Assembly (NCBI RefSeq): GCF_001613225.1
Contig: NZ_BDBY01000036.1
Span: forward strand, 1-48,486
Origin: Nocardia pseudovaccinii NBRC 100343
GTDB taxonomy: Bacteria; Actinomycetota; Actinomycetes; Mycobacteriales; Mycobacteriaceae
Direction of reading: 5' to 3'
Length of the DNA stretch: 48,486 bases
The notes under the pieces are model-generated. The model saw nothing but the letters and a program-made list of their open reading frames with translations. It ran no database searches and was not told the DNA's origin. The position numbers and the translations under genes are program-made. This document shows positions 26,245 to 35,179 of the stretch, one piece after another (the stretch's first letter is position 1; the number at the start of each line of letters is the position of its first letter).

Positions 26245-26264
26245 GACCGGTCGTCTTGGAATAG
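26245..26264. promoter_or_regulatory. Probable TetR autoregulatory operator
   Basis: Identical over 20 bp to 25588-25607 and centred on gaccggtc; it sits 14 bp upstream of the TetR GTG start, where a repressor would block transcription. Confidence 0.65.
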
Positions 26265-26280
26265 CGAATCCGACCTTGAT

Positions 26281-26742
26281 TCACAGCAGCCGACGCCACT
26301 CGGCGCACCGCGCCACGAACGCACTCAGATGCTCGGCAGCGAAGTGCTCGGCATACCAATCATCCTGCGCGACAACGGAAGTCCACACATACGTCCACGC
26401 CGACATGGCCGAACCGAGGCGAACCCGCCGCAACTCGTATTCGTGATCCTCGAACGCATCCAGCACCGCCCACTCCCGCGCGTCGAGCCCGGACAACACC
26501 GCACCCCGGGCAACCCCGCCCACGGCGGGCACCAGCCCGGGATAAACCCGCCCCGGCAGTGCCGCCACCCGCCACCCGGTCAGCTCCGCCGCCACCAATT
26601 CCGGACACCTCCCGACCAATTCGACCAGCACCTCCGGAAACTGCAATGTTCCGTAGACGAACAGCTGATCGCCGTTCGCGATCGAGCGACCGAGCCGCTG
26701 TCCCGGCTCGGTCGACACATCGGCACCCGAGTCATCCACCAT
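26281..26742 (-). CDS. Gamma-glutamylcyclotransferase (AIG2/GGCT) family protein
   Basis: 153-aa GGCT-fold protein. The N-terminal substrate-binding loop is FVYGTL (28-33), followed by ARGAVLSGLDAREWAVLDAFE with the acidic residues expected near the active site, then HEYELRRVRL. Members cyclise gamma-glutamyl amines or amino acids to 5-oxoproline; bacterial members are rarely characterised. The encoded length is normal. It lies upstream of the TetR gene on the same strand, with a 49-bp gap that holds the operator, so it is probably a separate transcription unit. Confidence 0.88.
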   Translation of the reverse strand: MVDDSGADVSTEPGQRLGRSIANGDQLFVYGTLQFPEVLVELVGRCPELVAAELTGWRVAALPGRVYPGLVPAVGGVARGAVLSGLDAREWAVLDAFEDHEYELRRVRLGSAMSAWTYVWTSVVAQDDWYAEHFAAEHLSAFVARCAEWRRLL

Positions 26743-26890
26743 GAACCCTTTCCAACTGCCTATCAGCGGAGATTACGCCCGACGATCCGATAGACCCGCG
26801 TCGGAACTGGGGGTGGCTACTCACCCGACAGCGCCGAGGTGGCCGGACGCTCCGACCGAGCCAGAGGATTACCGCACCCGAACAGCGTCC

Positions 26891-27736
26891 TCACACGAAC
26901 GCATCGGCGTTGCGTACGCACCATTCGGCGAACGTCCGCGGACTTCTGCCGAGCAGCTCACGCACCGTGTCGGTACGGAACCCCACCGTATCGGCGCGCA
27001 TCAACTCGAACCCCTCAACGATCGCCGCCGCCAACGCCGGTGGCGCACCACCGGGATAGCGGGATTCCAAAGCCTCCTGCGGTGTGGCCGCCTCGTGCAC
27101 CTCGACGGCGCGACCGATCGTGCGGGCGATGGTCGTGACTTGTTCTGCGACAGTGAAGGTTTCCGTGCCGGTGAGGGTGTATGTCATGCCGTGGTGGCCG
27201 TCGCCGGTGAGGACCTCGACCGCCACCGCGGCGATATCGGCGGGGTCGATCGGGGCGTAACGACCGGGCCCGGTGGGATCGAGGACCGCGCCGCCGGAGC
27301 GGATCGTCTGCGCCCACGCCAGCGCATTCGTCATGAATCCACCGGGCCGCAGCACGGTCACCGGTATGCCGGATCCGGCGACGATCCGCTCGCGCTCGAG
27401 ATGCCAACGCCCCATGGCCGGTACCGGATCGCCCATCGCATTGAACGACGACAACTGCACGATATGCCGCACTCCGGCCGCTCGCGCCGCGTTCACCGCA
27501 TCGACGGTGTGCTCCAGGCCGATGCCGGGCACCAGCAGGAACAGCGCGTCGGCACCGTCGAATGCGGGCACGAAGGTTGCCGGATCGTCCAGATCGCCGA
27601 CGATCAACTCACCCCCGCCCGGATCCGCGACACGGGCCGGATCGCGCACGAGAACACGGAATTCCGCCCCTCTTGCAGTGAGTTCGCCGACGAGTTCACG
27701 ACCGATATTTCCGGTGCCACCGGTGACCACTATCAT
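26891..27736 (-). CDS. NmrA-like NAD(P)-binding reductase
   Basis: 281-aa atypical SDR of the NmrA/quinone-reductase-like group. The N-terminal Rossmann motif is VVTGGTGNIGRELV, then VRHIVQLSSFNAMG and the LRPGGFMTNAL block. The tyrosine of classical SDRs is absent, which is normal for this group. Such proteins either sense NADP or reduce quinones and azo compounds. The gene is divergent from a MarR regulator, and the 85-bp gap between them contains a perfect 17-bp inverted repeat, so the MarR protein very likely represses both. The start codon at 27736 is 12 bp from the repeat. Confidence 0.88.
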   Translation of the reverse strand: MIVVTGGTGNIGRELVGELTARGAEFRVLVRDPARVADPGGGELIVGDLDDPATFVPAFDGADALFLLVPGIGLEHTVDAVNAARAAGVRHIVQLSSFNAMGDPVPAMGRWHLERERIVAGSGIPVTVLRPGGFMTNALAWAQTIRSGGAVLDPTGPGRYAPIDPADIAAVAVEVLTGDGHHGMTYTLTGTETFTVAEQVTTIARTIGRAVEVHEAATPQEALESRYPGGAPPALAAAIVEGFELMRADTVGFRTDTVRELLGRSPRTFAEWCVRNADAFV

Positions 27737-27747
27737 CAGATCTCCAC

Positions 27748-27791
27748 ATCATTAGCCGTCTAACGAATTAGAACGTTAGACGGCTAATGAT
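27748..27791. promoter_or_regulatory. Divergent MarR operator (perfect inverted repeat)
   Basis: Perfect 17-bp arms, atcattagccgtctaac at 27748-27764 and its complement at 27775-27791, with a 10-bp spacer. Each arm is itself a near-palindrome of the form TTAG-N4-CTAA (27752-27763 and 27776-27787), giving two presumptive dimer sites 24 bp apart between the NmrA-like and MarR genes. Confidence 0.75.
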
Positions 27792-27821
27792 CTATCCGTC
27801 AACAGCCAAGGAGATCGACAG

Positions 27822-28256
27822 ATGCCCGAATTCCTCGACCTACACGGCCGCAGCTCGAAGGTGCTACGCGCACTCGCGGACCGCGAAATGCGTACGCATG
27901 GATTGCATCTGGGCCAGAATTACGTCCTGGCCCTGCTATGGGAGCAGGACGGGCGCACCCCGGGCGAGGTTGCCGCCGCGCTGAACGTCACCACCCCGAC
28001 GGTGGTCAAAATGGCCACCCGGATGACCGCCGCGGAACTGCTCGAGCGCCGTCGCGACGACCACGACAACCGCTTGGTCCGCCTCTGGCTCACCGATAAG
28101 GGCCGCGCCCTCCAACAGCCGATCGAGGCACAGCGACAAGCCTTGGAGGACAAGGTGACCGCCGCCCTCACCCCCACCGAACGGCGTCATCTCATGAGCG
28201 CCCTGCGCAAAATCCACGGCACCGCAACCGAACTCCTCGGCGACGTCGCATCCTGA
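27822..28256 (+). CDS. MarR-family transcriptional regulator
   Basis: 144-aa winged-helix MarR protein: LGQNYVLALLWEQDGRTPGEVAAALNVTTPTVVKMATRM (recognition helix in the second half) and the wing DDHDNRLVRLWLTDKGRAL. It probably represses itself and the divergent NmrA-like reductase through the inverted repeat between them. It converges on the oxyR gene with a 9-bp gap. The ligand is unknown; phenolic or quinone-type compounds are common for such pairs. ATG 27822 is preceded by AAGGAG with good spacing. Confidence 0.9.
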   Translation: MPEFLDLHGRSSKVLRALADREMRTHGLHLGQNYVLALLWEQDGRTPGEVAAALNVTTPTVVKMATRMTAAELLERRRDDHDNRLVRLWLTDKGRALQQPIEAQRQALEDKVTAALTPTERRHLMSALRKIHGTATELLGDVAS

Positions 28257-28265
28257 TCCGCAGAC

Positions 28266-29180
28266 TCACATCGCTGCGGGCCGCTGGGACCGAATGATCT
28301 CCGCCAGCCGTTCGTAATCATCCGCGCGCGCCGTCGATGCGCGAAACGCCAGACCGAGCGTGCGACCCGGAGCGGGAGCGGCGAAATGCGCGGTTTCCAA
28401 TGTGCCGCGCGCGGTTTCGGCAGCGACCGCCATCTCCGGAATCAACGTCACCCCGAGACCGCCCGCGACACACTGGACCACGGTTGCCAGCGACGCGGCA
28501 CGCGTATCGCCGACCGCACCCGGATGGGCATCGGCGGAGCGGCAGAACTCCAGGGTCTGATCACGCAGGCAGTGCCCCTCGTCGAGCAGCAGCAGCGGCA
28601 GCGCGTCCAGGGTGGCGGGTGCGATATCGGTGCGACCGGCCAGCTCGTGTCCGCGCGGCGTCACCAGGACGAATTCCTCGGTGTACAACGGGATCTCGAC
28701 GAGGCCGGGCGCTTCGGTCGGCAGCGCGAGCAGCGCCACATCCAGGACGCCGGTGCGCAGTCCCTCCAGCAGCCGGGCGGTTCGGTCCTCGATCACCTGA
28801 GGATTCAAAGCAGGCAATACCCTGCGCAATTCGGGCAGCAGATCCGGCAGCACATATGGGGCAACCGTCGGAATGATGCCGATCCGCAGGGTGCCGCCCA
28901 GACTGTCACCGGTCGCCGAGGCGACGAATCGATCGGCCGCCTCGAGGGTCGCCGTCGCCTGCGGCAGCAGCCGCGTACCCGCGGCGGTGACGAGCACCCG
29001 CCGGGTGCTGCGCTCGATCAGCTGCAGCCCGAGCCCGTGTTCCAATGCGGCCAGTGCCTGCGATAACGTGGGCTGGCTCACACTCAGCCGCGCGGCCGCG
29101 GTGCCGAAGTGGCGGTACTCCGCGACCGCTACGAACGCACGCAGCTGCGACAGGGTCGGCTGATAAGTCTGATCAGTCAC
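28266..29180 (-). CDS. oxyR: Hydrogen-peroxide sensor OxyR (LysR family)
   Basis: 304-aa LysR-type regulator. The N-terminal helix-turn-helix is [16 protein letters not shown] through [16 protein letters not shown], followed by the substrate-like regulatory domain. The redox pair is Cys204 and Cys213 in [13 protein letters not shown], nine residues apart like Cys199/Cys208 of E. coli OxyR. It is divergent from ahpC and should activate ahpCD on oxidation. The start is GTG 29180; a longer frame exists but would run through the operator. The gene is intact, whereas oxyR is degenerate in M. tuberculosis. Confidence 0.95.
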   Translation of the reverse strand: MTDQTYQPTLSQLRAFVAVAEYRHFGTAAARLSVSQPTLSQALAALEHGLGLQLIERSTRRVLVTAAGTRLLPQATATLEAADRFVASATGDSLGGTLRIGIIPTVAPYVLPDLLPELRRVLPALNPQVIEDRTARLLEGLRTGVLDVALLALPTEAPGLVEIPLYTEEFVLVTPRGHELAGRTDIAPATLDALPLLLLDEGHCLRDQTLEFCRSADAHPGAVGDTRAASLATVVQCVAGGLGVTLIPEMAVAAETARGTLETAHFAAPAPGRTLGLAFRASTARADDYERLAEIIRSQRPAAM

Positions 29181-29184
29181 GCCT

Positions 29185-29204
29185 ATCAGTGTAGTGCGAC
29201 TGAT
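29185..29204. promoter_or_regulatory. Likely OxyR/LysR operator between oxyR and ahpC
   Basis: Inverted repeat atcag-N10-ctgat (29185-29189, 29200-29204), a LysR-type T-N11-A box beginning 5 bp from the oxyR start in the 114-bp divergent region. A related ctgatcag palindrome lies inside the first oxyR codons. Confidence 0.6.
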
Positions 29205-29294
29205 CACGTTTACCTTTCACCGACCTTTGGGCAAGATCACCAGTGAGCTTTTCGATCCACTCGCTCTAGCAAACCGACTGACGAGGAGACAAGC

Positions 29295-29882
29295 ATGGCT
29301 TTGCTGACCATCGGCGACCAGTTCCCGGCATACAACCTCACCGCGGTGATCGGCGGTGACCTGTCGAAGGTCGACGCTCAGCAGCCTGACGACTACTTCA
29401 CCCGCATCACCTCCGACGACCACGCCGGCAAGTGGCGCATCGTCTTCTTCTGGCCCAAGGACTTCACCTTCGTGTGCCCGACCGAGATCGCCGCCTTCGG
29501 CAAGCTCAACGAGGAGTTCGAGGACCGCGACGCGCAGGTGCTCGGCGCCTCGGTCGACAACGAGTTCGTGCACTTCCAGTGGCGCGCCCAGCACGAGGAT
29601 CTCAAGACCCTCCCGTTCCCGATGCTGAGCGACCTCAAGCGTGAATTGGCCTCCGCCACCGGCGTTCTCAACGCCGACGGCGTCGCCGACCGCGCCACCT
29701 TCATCATCGACCCGAACAACGAGATCCAGTTCGTCTCGGTGACCGCGGGTTCGGTCGGCCGCAATGTCGACGAGGTGCTGCGCGTGCTGGACGCACTGCA
29801 GTCCGACGAGCTGTGCGCCTGCAACTGGAAGAAGGGCGATCCGACCATCAACGCGGGCGAACTGCTCGCCGCGAGCGTCTGA
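29295..29882 (+). CDS. ahpC: Alkyl hydroperoxide reductase AhpC (2-Cys peroxiredoxin)
   Basis: 195-aa cytoplasmic peroxiredoxin reducing H2O2, organic peroxides and peroxynitrite. The peroxidatic cysteine is Cys61 (DFTFVCPTEIAAF). Two C-terminal cysteines, Cys174 and Cys176 (LCACNW), match the three-cysteine arrangement of M. tuberculosis AhpC. In that group electrons come from AhpD rather than AhpF, and ahpD follows here after about 50 bp. ATG 29295 follows a GAGGAG Shine-Dalgarno sequence. Transcription is probably OxyR-controlled from the divergent region. Confidence 0.97.
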   Translation: MALLTIGDQFPAYNLTAVIGGDLSKVDAQQPDDYFTRITSDDHAGKWRIVFFWPKDFTFVCPTEIAAFGKLNEEFEDRDAQVLGASVDNEFVHFQWRAQHEDLKTLPFPMLSDLKRELASATGVLNADGVADRATFIIDPNNEIQFVSVTAGSVGRNVDEVLRVLDALQSDELCACNWKKGDPTINAGELLAASV

Positions 29883-29932
29883 GCATTACCCGAACCACCT
29901 GAAAACCCCCGAACGAGAAGAGGATTCGCCGA

Positions 29933-30472
29933 ATGAGCATTGAGACCCTGAAGAACTCCCTTCCCGAGTACGCAAAGGACCTCAAGCTCAATCTGTCGTC
30001 CATCGCACGCACCACCGTGCTGAACGAACAGCAGCTGTGGGGCACGCTGCTCGCGTCGGCGGCCGCGACCCGGTCGGCGACGACGCTGCGGGAAATCGCC
30101 GAGGAAGCCGCGGACAATCTGTCCGCGGAGGCCTACAACGCCGCACTCGGCGCCGCCTCGATCATGGGCATGAACAATGTGTTCTACCGGGGCAAAGCGT
30201 TTCTGGAGGGCCGCTACGACGATCTGCGTGCCGGTCTGCGGATGAACATCATCGGCAACCCGGGCGTCGACAAGGCCGATTTCGAGCTGTGGTCGTTCGC
30301 GGTCTCCTCGATCAACGGCTGTGCGCACTGCCTGGAGGCGCACGAGAAGACCCTGCGCGAGGCGGGTGTCTCGCGTGAGGTGATCTTCGAATCGCTGCGC
30401 GCCGCCGCGATCGTCGCCGGTGTCGGCCAGGCCGTGCAATCCACGGAGACGCTGGCCACCGCCGCGGTCTGA
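29933..30472 (+). CDS. ahpD: Alkyl hydroperoxidase AhpD
   Basis: 179-aa AhpD, the trimeric thiol reductant of AhpC, itself reduced through dihydrolipoyl carriers in mycobacteria. The active site is [10 protein letters not shown] with Cys130, Cys133 and His137, the M. tuberculosis numbering. GAGAAGAGGA precedes ATG 29933. A strong hairpin terminator begins 19 bp after the stop, closing the ahpCD operon. Confidence 0.97.
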   Translation: MSIETLKNSLPEYAKDLKLNLSSIARTTVLNEQQLWGTLLASAAATRSATTLREIAEEAADNLSAEAYNAALGAASIMGMNNVFYRGKAFLEGRYDDLRAGLRMNIIGNPGVDKADFELWSFAVSSINGCAHCLEAHEKTLREAGVSREVIFESLRAAAIVAGVGQAVQSTETLATAAV

Positions 30473-30490
30473 TATCTCGCCGGAAATACG

Positions 30491-30522
30491 CAACGGCCCC
30501 GTCCGAATGGACGGGGCCGTTG
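30491..30522 (+). terminator. Intrinsic-type terminator of ahpCD
   Basis: Perfect 14-bp stem caacggccccgtcc / ggacggggccgttg around a gaat tetraloop. The U-tract is weak, as usual in this GC range. Confidence 0.85.
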
Positions 30523-30605
30523 CCGTTCCGCGACGACCGGCACGTGTCGGAGCGGCTCGCTAGCCTGTCCGCGATACGCACCTCGTGAACAAGGGAGCAG
30601 GGCCG

Positions 30606-33600
30606 ATGGCTGTCCACACGCCGCCGACCGATGAGGACATCTGGGTGGTACCCGGTGCCTGGTGGTCGAAAACCGATCCGTTCCGCGGCCGATGGCCCGC
30701 ACGCAAGATTGCCGTGAATACGGCTGCGGCACAGACCATCTCCGACAAGTTGGCGCAGTCCGCGGATCGGATCCGCGCCATCCTGAGCCATTCCGGCTCG
30801 CACCAGGTACTCGCCGAGCGCGGTGCGCGATACCTGGAAGATCGGCGGGCAGACCCGCTCGGTGCGGCCGTGTGCGCCGCGATCGGCATGGACGCGATGC
30901 TTTGGGATGCCCGTGCCCTCGGCCGCTACTACGACGACCACACAGATCTCGCCGACTATCTGGTCGCGACCCACGGTCTCGGCGGTGCCGTGGCGACCGT
31001 GGCCGCGCTCAGCGGCATTCACGCGCAAGCATCGAATACCTGGGGCGGGCAATCGAATCGTATTCTGGTGTCGAGTCCCTGCGACCCGCCCGCCACCCTG
31101 GTCCGGCGACTGCGCACCCTGCTGGCCGCCGCCGGGGCGATGGACTACGCCGACGCGCTCGACCAGGCACGGCAGCTGCGTCGCGGGCCGCTCGCGATCC
31201 GGTTGCTCACCTCATACCTGTTCCCCACCGAACAGGACTGGGTCGCAACCGATCTCGCCGATCCGAAACTCACCGACAGCTTCGGATCGATATTCCTGCT
31301 CGCCTCGGTGACCGATTCGGCGCACGCGCACCGCATCCTCGATCTGCTCGGCTGGCACTGGCATCTGCTGCGCGACAACAAGTCGCTGATCTACAGTGTC
31401 GCAGCACATCTCGGCCCCGACGCCACTTCGGTCCTTACTCGGCTGTGGGAGGCGGGTCAGGGCAACAGCTCCGCTCCGGGACCGGAGACTCTGTCGCGCA
31501 TGCTCGCCCGCCTCCCCACTGACGCAGCGATGGACTTCCTGGCCAGGCATTCGTGGCGCAATGTGACCGCCGCGGCGCTGCTCGCCTCGACCGAACGGTT
31601 TCCGTCTCGTGCCATGCGTGTGCTCGGTGCGCGGACCACCCCGCAGGAGAACGCCGCCGACTTCTGCCAGCACGTCCGCCGCCATCCCGAACTCGCCGTC
31701 GCCATGCGCGACGAACTGCCCGAATCCGCACAGCAGTTGATCACCGAGAGTCTGCCCGAAGAGCGGACGGTCGATGCGACTCCCGCCCAACTCGTTCCCG
31801 CGATCCTGAGCACACCGCCATGGCAACGACCGCGTCGCAGGCCTGCTGCCGCCGTCGCGCTCGAAGTTCCTGCAGGCGTCGCCATTTCGTGGCGCGATGG
31901 CGAACGGGAGAAATGGCTCGACAGCGTCGGCACGCTGTCCGAGGACGAGATAGGCGAGCGGCTGGAGCGCATTCCGCCGGGCAATGACTCCGTCAACGAC
32001 TGGACACTGCACGCACTCGCCCAGGTCGACTTCGCGATCGCGGAACCGTACCTTCGCACCAGCACCGTGGGCTGGGGACTCTGGTCCGCCACTCCCCTGC
32101 TCGCACTCACGGCAAAACACGGCGCCGCTACGCACGATCTGGTCGTCGATACCGTCACGAAGCGACCGCGCGACCACGCCGCGGCGATCGCCCCTTTCGA
32201 GAGTCCGGCCGTCGCCGAACTGGTCGTGGACTGGCTGCGTATGCGCTCGCGCCGCCGCATCGCGCTGGACTGGTTGCGCCGCCATCCCGCCTACGCCGCG
32301 ACCGCGTTCATTCCGGGAGCGATCGGCAAGGCACGCAAGGCGAGACGCACGCATGCCGCGGCTCTGCGCACCCTAGTAACACTCGGTCACACCGATGCCA
32401 TTATTGATGCGGCCGCTGCATATGACGCCACCGCGGCGGTGCGCGAATTGCTCGATACCGATCCCGCCGAGATCGTGCCCGCCCGGATTCCCCCTCTCCC
32501 GCAATGGTTGTCGATTTCGGAGCTGCCCGCGATCGGGCTAAGCGGCCACGCGCTGCCGCCCGAGGCGGTCGCCAATCTCGTGACGTTCATGATGCTGTCG
32601 GAACCCGGTGCGCCACATGCCGCGCTGGCACGGGTCCGCGAAGACTGCGACGCGGCGAGTCTGGCCGCCGCGGCCGGTGCGATCCACGGCCAGTGGACAA
32701 GGGCGGGTGCGCCGTCGAAGGACAGCTGGGTCTGGGAAGTGCTGGCTGCCTTCGGAAATGACGAGACGGTCGAGGAGTTGCTGCCGAATATCCTCTGGAG
32801 CGGAGCCAAGGACAATGCGCTCGACACCCTCGCCGCCATCGGCACCGACCACGCGTTGTCGGCGCTGGTCACCTTGAACGAGAAGGGCCGAAGCTCGGCG
32901 GTCCGGGATGCGGCGCAGATCCGGGTCACCGATGTCGCGGACGAATTGGGTTTGAGCGAAGATCAACTCGCCGACCGCTTGGTTCCCGATCTCGGCCTGC
33001 GTCCCGACGGTACCGCGCTGCTGGACTTCGGGCCGCGTCAATTCGTGCTCGGCTTCGATGAACAGCTGCGCCCCATCATTTCCGGCATCGACGGCACCCG
33101 CTACAAGGCACTGCCCAAGGCCGGAGTTCGCGACGACGAGTACTCGGCCGCCGACGCGACCGCGACCTATCGCTCGATCCGCAAGTCGGTCAAGAAGTTC
33201 GCCGCCGATCAGATCCGGCGGCTCGAACGCGCCATGGTCACCGAACGCCGCTTCACCCTGGACGAACTGCGCACCCTGTTCATCGCACATCCGGTGCGCA
33301 TCAACGTGACTCGCCGCCTGATCTGGGCGACCTATCGCGACGGCCAAGTGCTCGATTCGTTCCGCATCGCCGAGGACAACACCTTCGCCGACGCCGAGGA
33401 CGTCACATTCGAAGTCGCCGAAGGTGCCGTCATCGGTATCGCCCATCCCCTCCACCTGGGCGCCGAGCCGACCGCCGCCTGGGCCGATGTGCTCGCCGAT
33501 TACGAACTCCTGCAACCCTTTCCACAGATCGGCCGGGAGGTGCACCATCCGGATCCGGAACTGCTCGCCAGTTCCTCGGTGCCGATTCCGGCGAATGCCA

Positions 33601-33884
33601 CTGTTCCCCTCGGCCGTATCCACGGCCTGACCAACCGCGGCTGGAATCCACCCGAGCGCGGCGACGGCGGTCGCATCGATACCTTCGACAAGCGGCTCCC
33701 CGAAGACCGGGTTTTCAGTATCGGTATCGATCCGGGCATGGAGCCGTTCGAACCGGTCGCTCCCGTGCACGAGCTCAGGTACGCCGCGCTCGCGGGCCGC
33801 AATGGCCCTACCTTCGCCGACCTCGGCCCGGTGACCGTGTCGGAAATCCTGCGTGACCTCGCCTGGCTCTGCGGCCCGCGTTGA
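30606..33884 (+). CDS. DUF4132 domain protein (YehI/MolR-like)
   Basis: 1,092 aa. The N-terminal two thirds are alpha-helical and HEAT-like (for example NEKGRSSAVRDAAQIRVTDV). The C-terminal 250 residues fit DUF4132: RRLERAMVTERRFTLDELRT, HPVRINVTRRLIWATYRDGQ and VIGIAHPLHLG. In E. coli, DUF4132 proteins (YehI, MolR) lie beside the YehL-M-P-Q MoxR/VWA/SWIM set, and the counterparts of those genes are in this window about 6 kb upstream. A shared role is therefore plausible though unproven. No catalytic motif or membrane segment is visible. The start chosen is ATG 30606 with GGAG 8 bp upstream; GTG 30585 is the longer alternative. The gene stands alone after the ahpCD terminator. Confidence 0.83.
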   Translation: MAVHTPPTDEDIWVVPGAWWSKTDPFRGRWPARKIAVNTAAAQTISDKLAQSADRIRAILSHSGSHQVLAERGARYLEDRRADPLGAAVCAAIGMDAMLWDARALGRYYDDHTDLADYLVATHGLGGAVATVAALSGIHAQASNTWGGQSNRILVSSPCDPPATLVRRLRTLLAAAGAMDYADALDQARQLRRGPLAIRLLTSYLFPTEQDWVATDLADPKLTDSFGSIFLLASVTDSAHAHRILDLLGWHWHLLRDNKSLIYSVAAHLGPDATSVLTRLWEAGQGNSSAPGPETLSRMLARLPTDAAMDFLARHSWRNVTAAALLASTERFPSRAMRVLGARTTPQENAADFCQHVRRHPELAVAMRDELPESAQQLITESLPEERTVDATPAQLVPAILSTPPWQRPRRRPAAAVALEVPAGVAISWRDGEREKWLDSVGTLSEDEIGERLERIPPGNDSVNDWTLHALAQVDFAIAEPYLRTSTVGWGLWSATPLLALTAKHGAATHDLVVDTVTKRPRDHAAAIAPFESPAVAELVVDWLRMRSRRRIALDWLRRHPAYAATAFIPGAIGKARKARRTHAAALRTLVTLGHTDAIIDAAAAYDATAAVRELLDTDPAEIVPARIPPLPQWLSISELPAIGLSGHALPPEAVANLVTFMMLSEPGAPHAALARVREDCDAASLAAAAGAIHGQWTRAGAPSKDSWVWEVLAAFGNDETVEELLPNILWSGAKDNALDTLAAIGTDHALSALVTLNEKGRSSAVRDAAQIRVTDVADELGLSEDQLADRLVPDLGLRPDGTALLDFGPRQFVLGFDEQLRPIISGIDGTRYKALPKAGVRDDEYSAADATATYRSIRKSVKKFAADQIRRLERAMVTERRFTLDELRTLFIAHPVRINVTRRLIWATYRDGQVLDSFRIAEDNTFADAEDVTFEVAEGAVIGIAHPLHLGAEPTAAWADVLADYELLQPFPQIGREVHHPDPELLASSSVPIPANATVPLGRIHGLTNRGWNPPERGDGGRIDTFDKRLPEDRVFSIGIDPGMEPFEPVAPVHELRYAALAGRNGPTFADLGPVTVSEILRDLAWLCGPR

Positions 33885-33926
33885 CAGCACTTCCTGGACC
33901 TTTTGGGGGCCGGTAGGCTCGCGAAC

Positions 33927-34628
33927 ATGGGCACACAGGGTGAACCAGAGGCCATCGGTACGCGGGTCGAGGTCGTGCGCGTTTTCACGGACCCGACCGG
34001 TCGAGGCGGCAACGAGCTCGGCATCGCTCGCGCCGCCGATGTCGCCGAGGTCGACCACCAGGCGCTGGCGGCGAAGGCGGGGTACAGCGAGACCGTCGTT
34101 GTCGAGGATCCCGTCGACGAGGTCGCCAAGGTGCGGATCTACACCCCCGCGGTGGAGCTGCCCTTCGCCGGGCATCCGTCGGTGGGCACCGCGTGGTGGT
34201 TCGCCGAGCAGGGGCGGCCAGTGCGGATTCTGCAGGTGTCGGCGGGTCCCGTCGCCGTCGAACTCTCCGACGGCATGGTCTGGATCAAGGCGCGCGGCGA
34301 ATGGGCCCCGGACTTCACCTTTCACCAGCTCGACGACCTCGACGAGCTGGCGAATCTGCGCCCCGACGATTTCGACAGCGGCTCGCACTACCTCTGGACC
34401 TGGACCGACGAGCACCGCGGTGCCCTGCGCTCGCGCATGTTCGCCCCCGCCATGGGCGTACCCGAGGACGAAGCCACCGGAGCCGCCGCCGTCGCCCTCA
34501 CCGCTTTGCTACGCCGCGGCCTGATCATCACCCAGGGCAAGGGCTCGCAGATCTTCACCGAATGGGACTCCGACGGTTGGGTCCGACTCGGCGGCCGCGT
34601 AGTCGCCGACTCGGTCGTCAACCTGTAG
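33927..34628 (+). CDS. PhzF-family isomerase/epimerase-like protein
   Basis: 233-aa PhzF-fold protein. The N-terminal FTDPTGRGGNELGIA is followed by GYSETVVVE, whose Glu corresponds to the PhzF catalytic acid, then TPAVELPFAGHPSVGTAWWF and, near the C-terminus, EDEATGAAAVALTALL. These are the family hallmarks. It is shorter than the usual 270-300 aa. M. tuberculosis Rv2716, in the ideR-Rv2714 neighbourhood, is to my memory a member. Biochemical role unknown; phenazine synthesis is not implied. ATG 33927 is preferred over an upstream TTG extension. Confidence 0.87.
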   Translation: MGTQGEPEAIGTRVEVVRVFTDPTGRGGNELGIARAADVAEVDHQALAAKAGYSETVVVEDPVDEVAKVRIYTPAVELPFAGHPSVGTAWWFAEQGRPVRILQVSAGPVAVELSDGMVWIKARGEWAPDFTFHQLDDLDELANLRPDDFDSGSHYLWTWTDEHRGALRSRMFAPAMGVPEDEATGAAAVALTALLRRGLIITQGKGSQIFTEWDSDGWVRLGGRVVADSVVNL

Positions 34629-34647
34629 ACCGCGAGTATCCGACGAC

Positions 34648-35142
34648 CTATTCCGGCGGCCGCGAATGGCCGTCGGAATCGGAGACGAGTTCGGCGAGGC
34701 GGCGCAGCAGCGCGACGAGCTGGACCCGTTCGCTGGGCATGAACGCCTCGTAGGCTCGCAGCTGGCGCTCGCGCAGCCGGGTCCGGAGCAAAGCGAGCCG
34801 CTCGGCGCCGTCGTCGGTCAGGCTCACCAGTACTCGCCGCTCGTCTTCTGGAGATCGGCGGCGCACGACGACACCCTTCGCCTCCAGTTGCTGCAACATA
34901 CGGGTGGCGGTGGGCACGCTGACGTCCGCGTTGCTCGCCAGCCGTCCCACCGGGATGTCCGCCTCCCCGGCCAGCGGTTCCAGGAGTGCGACCTGGGCAA
35001 GCGAGAGTCCACCGATCTGCTCGGCACCCGCCGAACGGGCCCGCCGCATGGCCACGAACAGTGCGTCGGCCGCCTGCGCGATCTCCTCCCCGGTTACGTC
35101 AGCATCCGTCGCGATCTGCTGGACATTGCCGGTGTTTGCCAC
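34648..35142 (-). CDS. MarR-family transcriptional regulator
   Basis: 164-aa MarR protein: helix-turn-helix VGRLASNADVSVPTATRMLQQLEAKGVV, wing RRRSPEDERRVLVSLTDDG. It is divergent from an amidohydrolase gene across about 58 bp. On its own strand the -10-like TAGGAT ends 7 bp before the GTG, so the mRNA may be leaderless. The intergenic palindromes TGCTA-tcc-TAGCA and TTAGC-aa-GCTAA are the probable operators for self-repression and control of the amidohydrolase. Confidence 0.9.
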   Translation of the reverse strand: MANTGNVQQIATDADVTGEEIAQAADALFVAMRRARSAGAEQIGGLSLAQVALLEPLAGEADIPVGRLASNADVSVPTATRMLQQLEAKGVVVRRRSPEDERRVLVSLTDDGAERLALLRTRLRERQLRAYEAFMPSERVQLVALLRRLAELVSDSDGHSRPPE

Positions 35143-35145
35143 GCC

Positions 35146-35179
35146 TGCTATCCTAGCATCACAATAATTAGCAAGCTAA
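35146..35179. promoter_or_regulatory. MarR operator region between MarR and amidohydrolase genes
   Basis: Two palindromes: tgcta-tcc-tagca (35146-35158), over the presumptive -10, and ttagcaagctaa (35168-35179). The second has the same TTAG-N4-CTAA form as the sites at 27752 and 27776. Confidence 0.6.
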
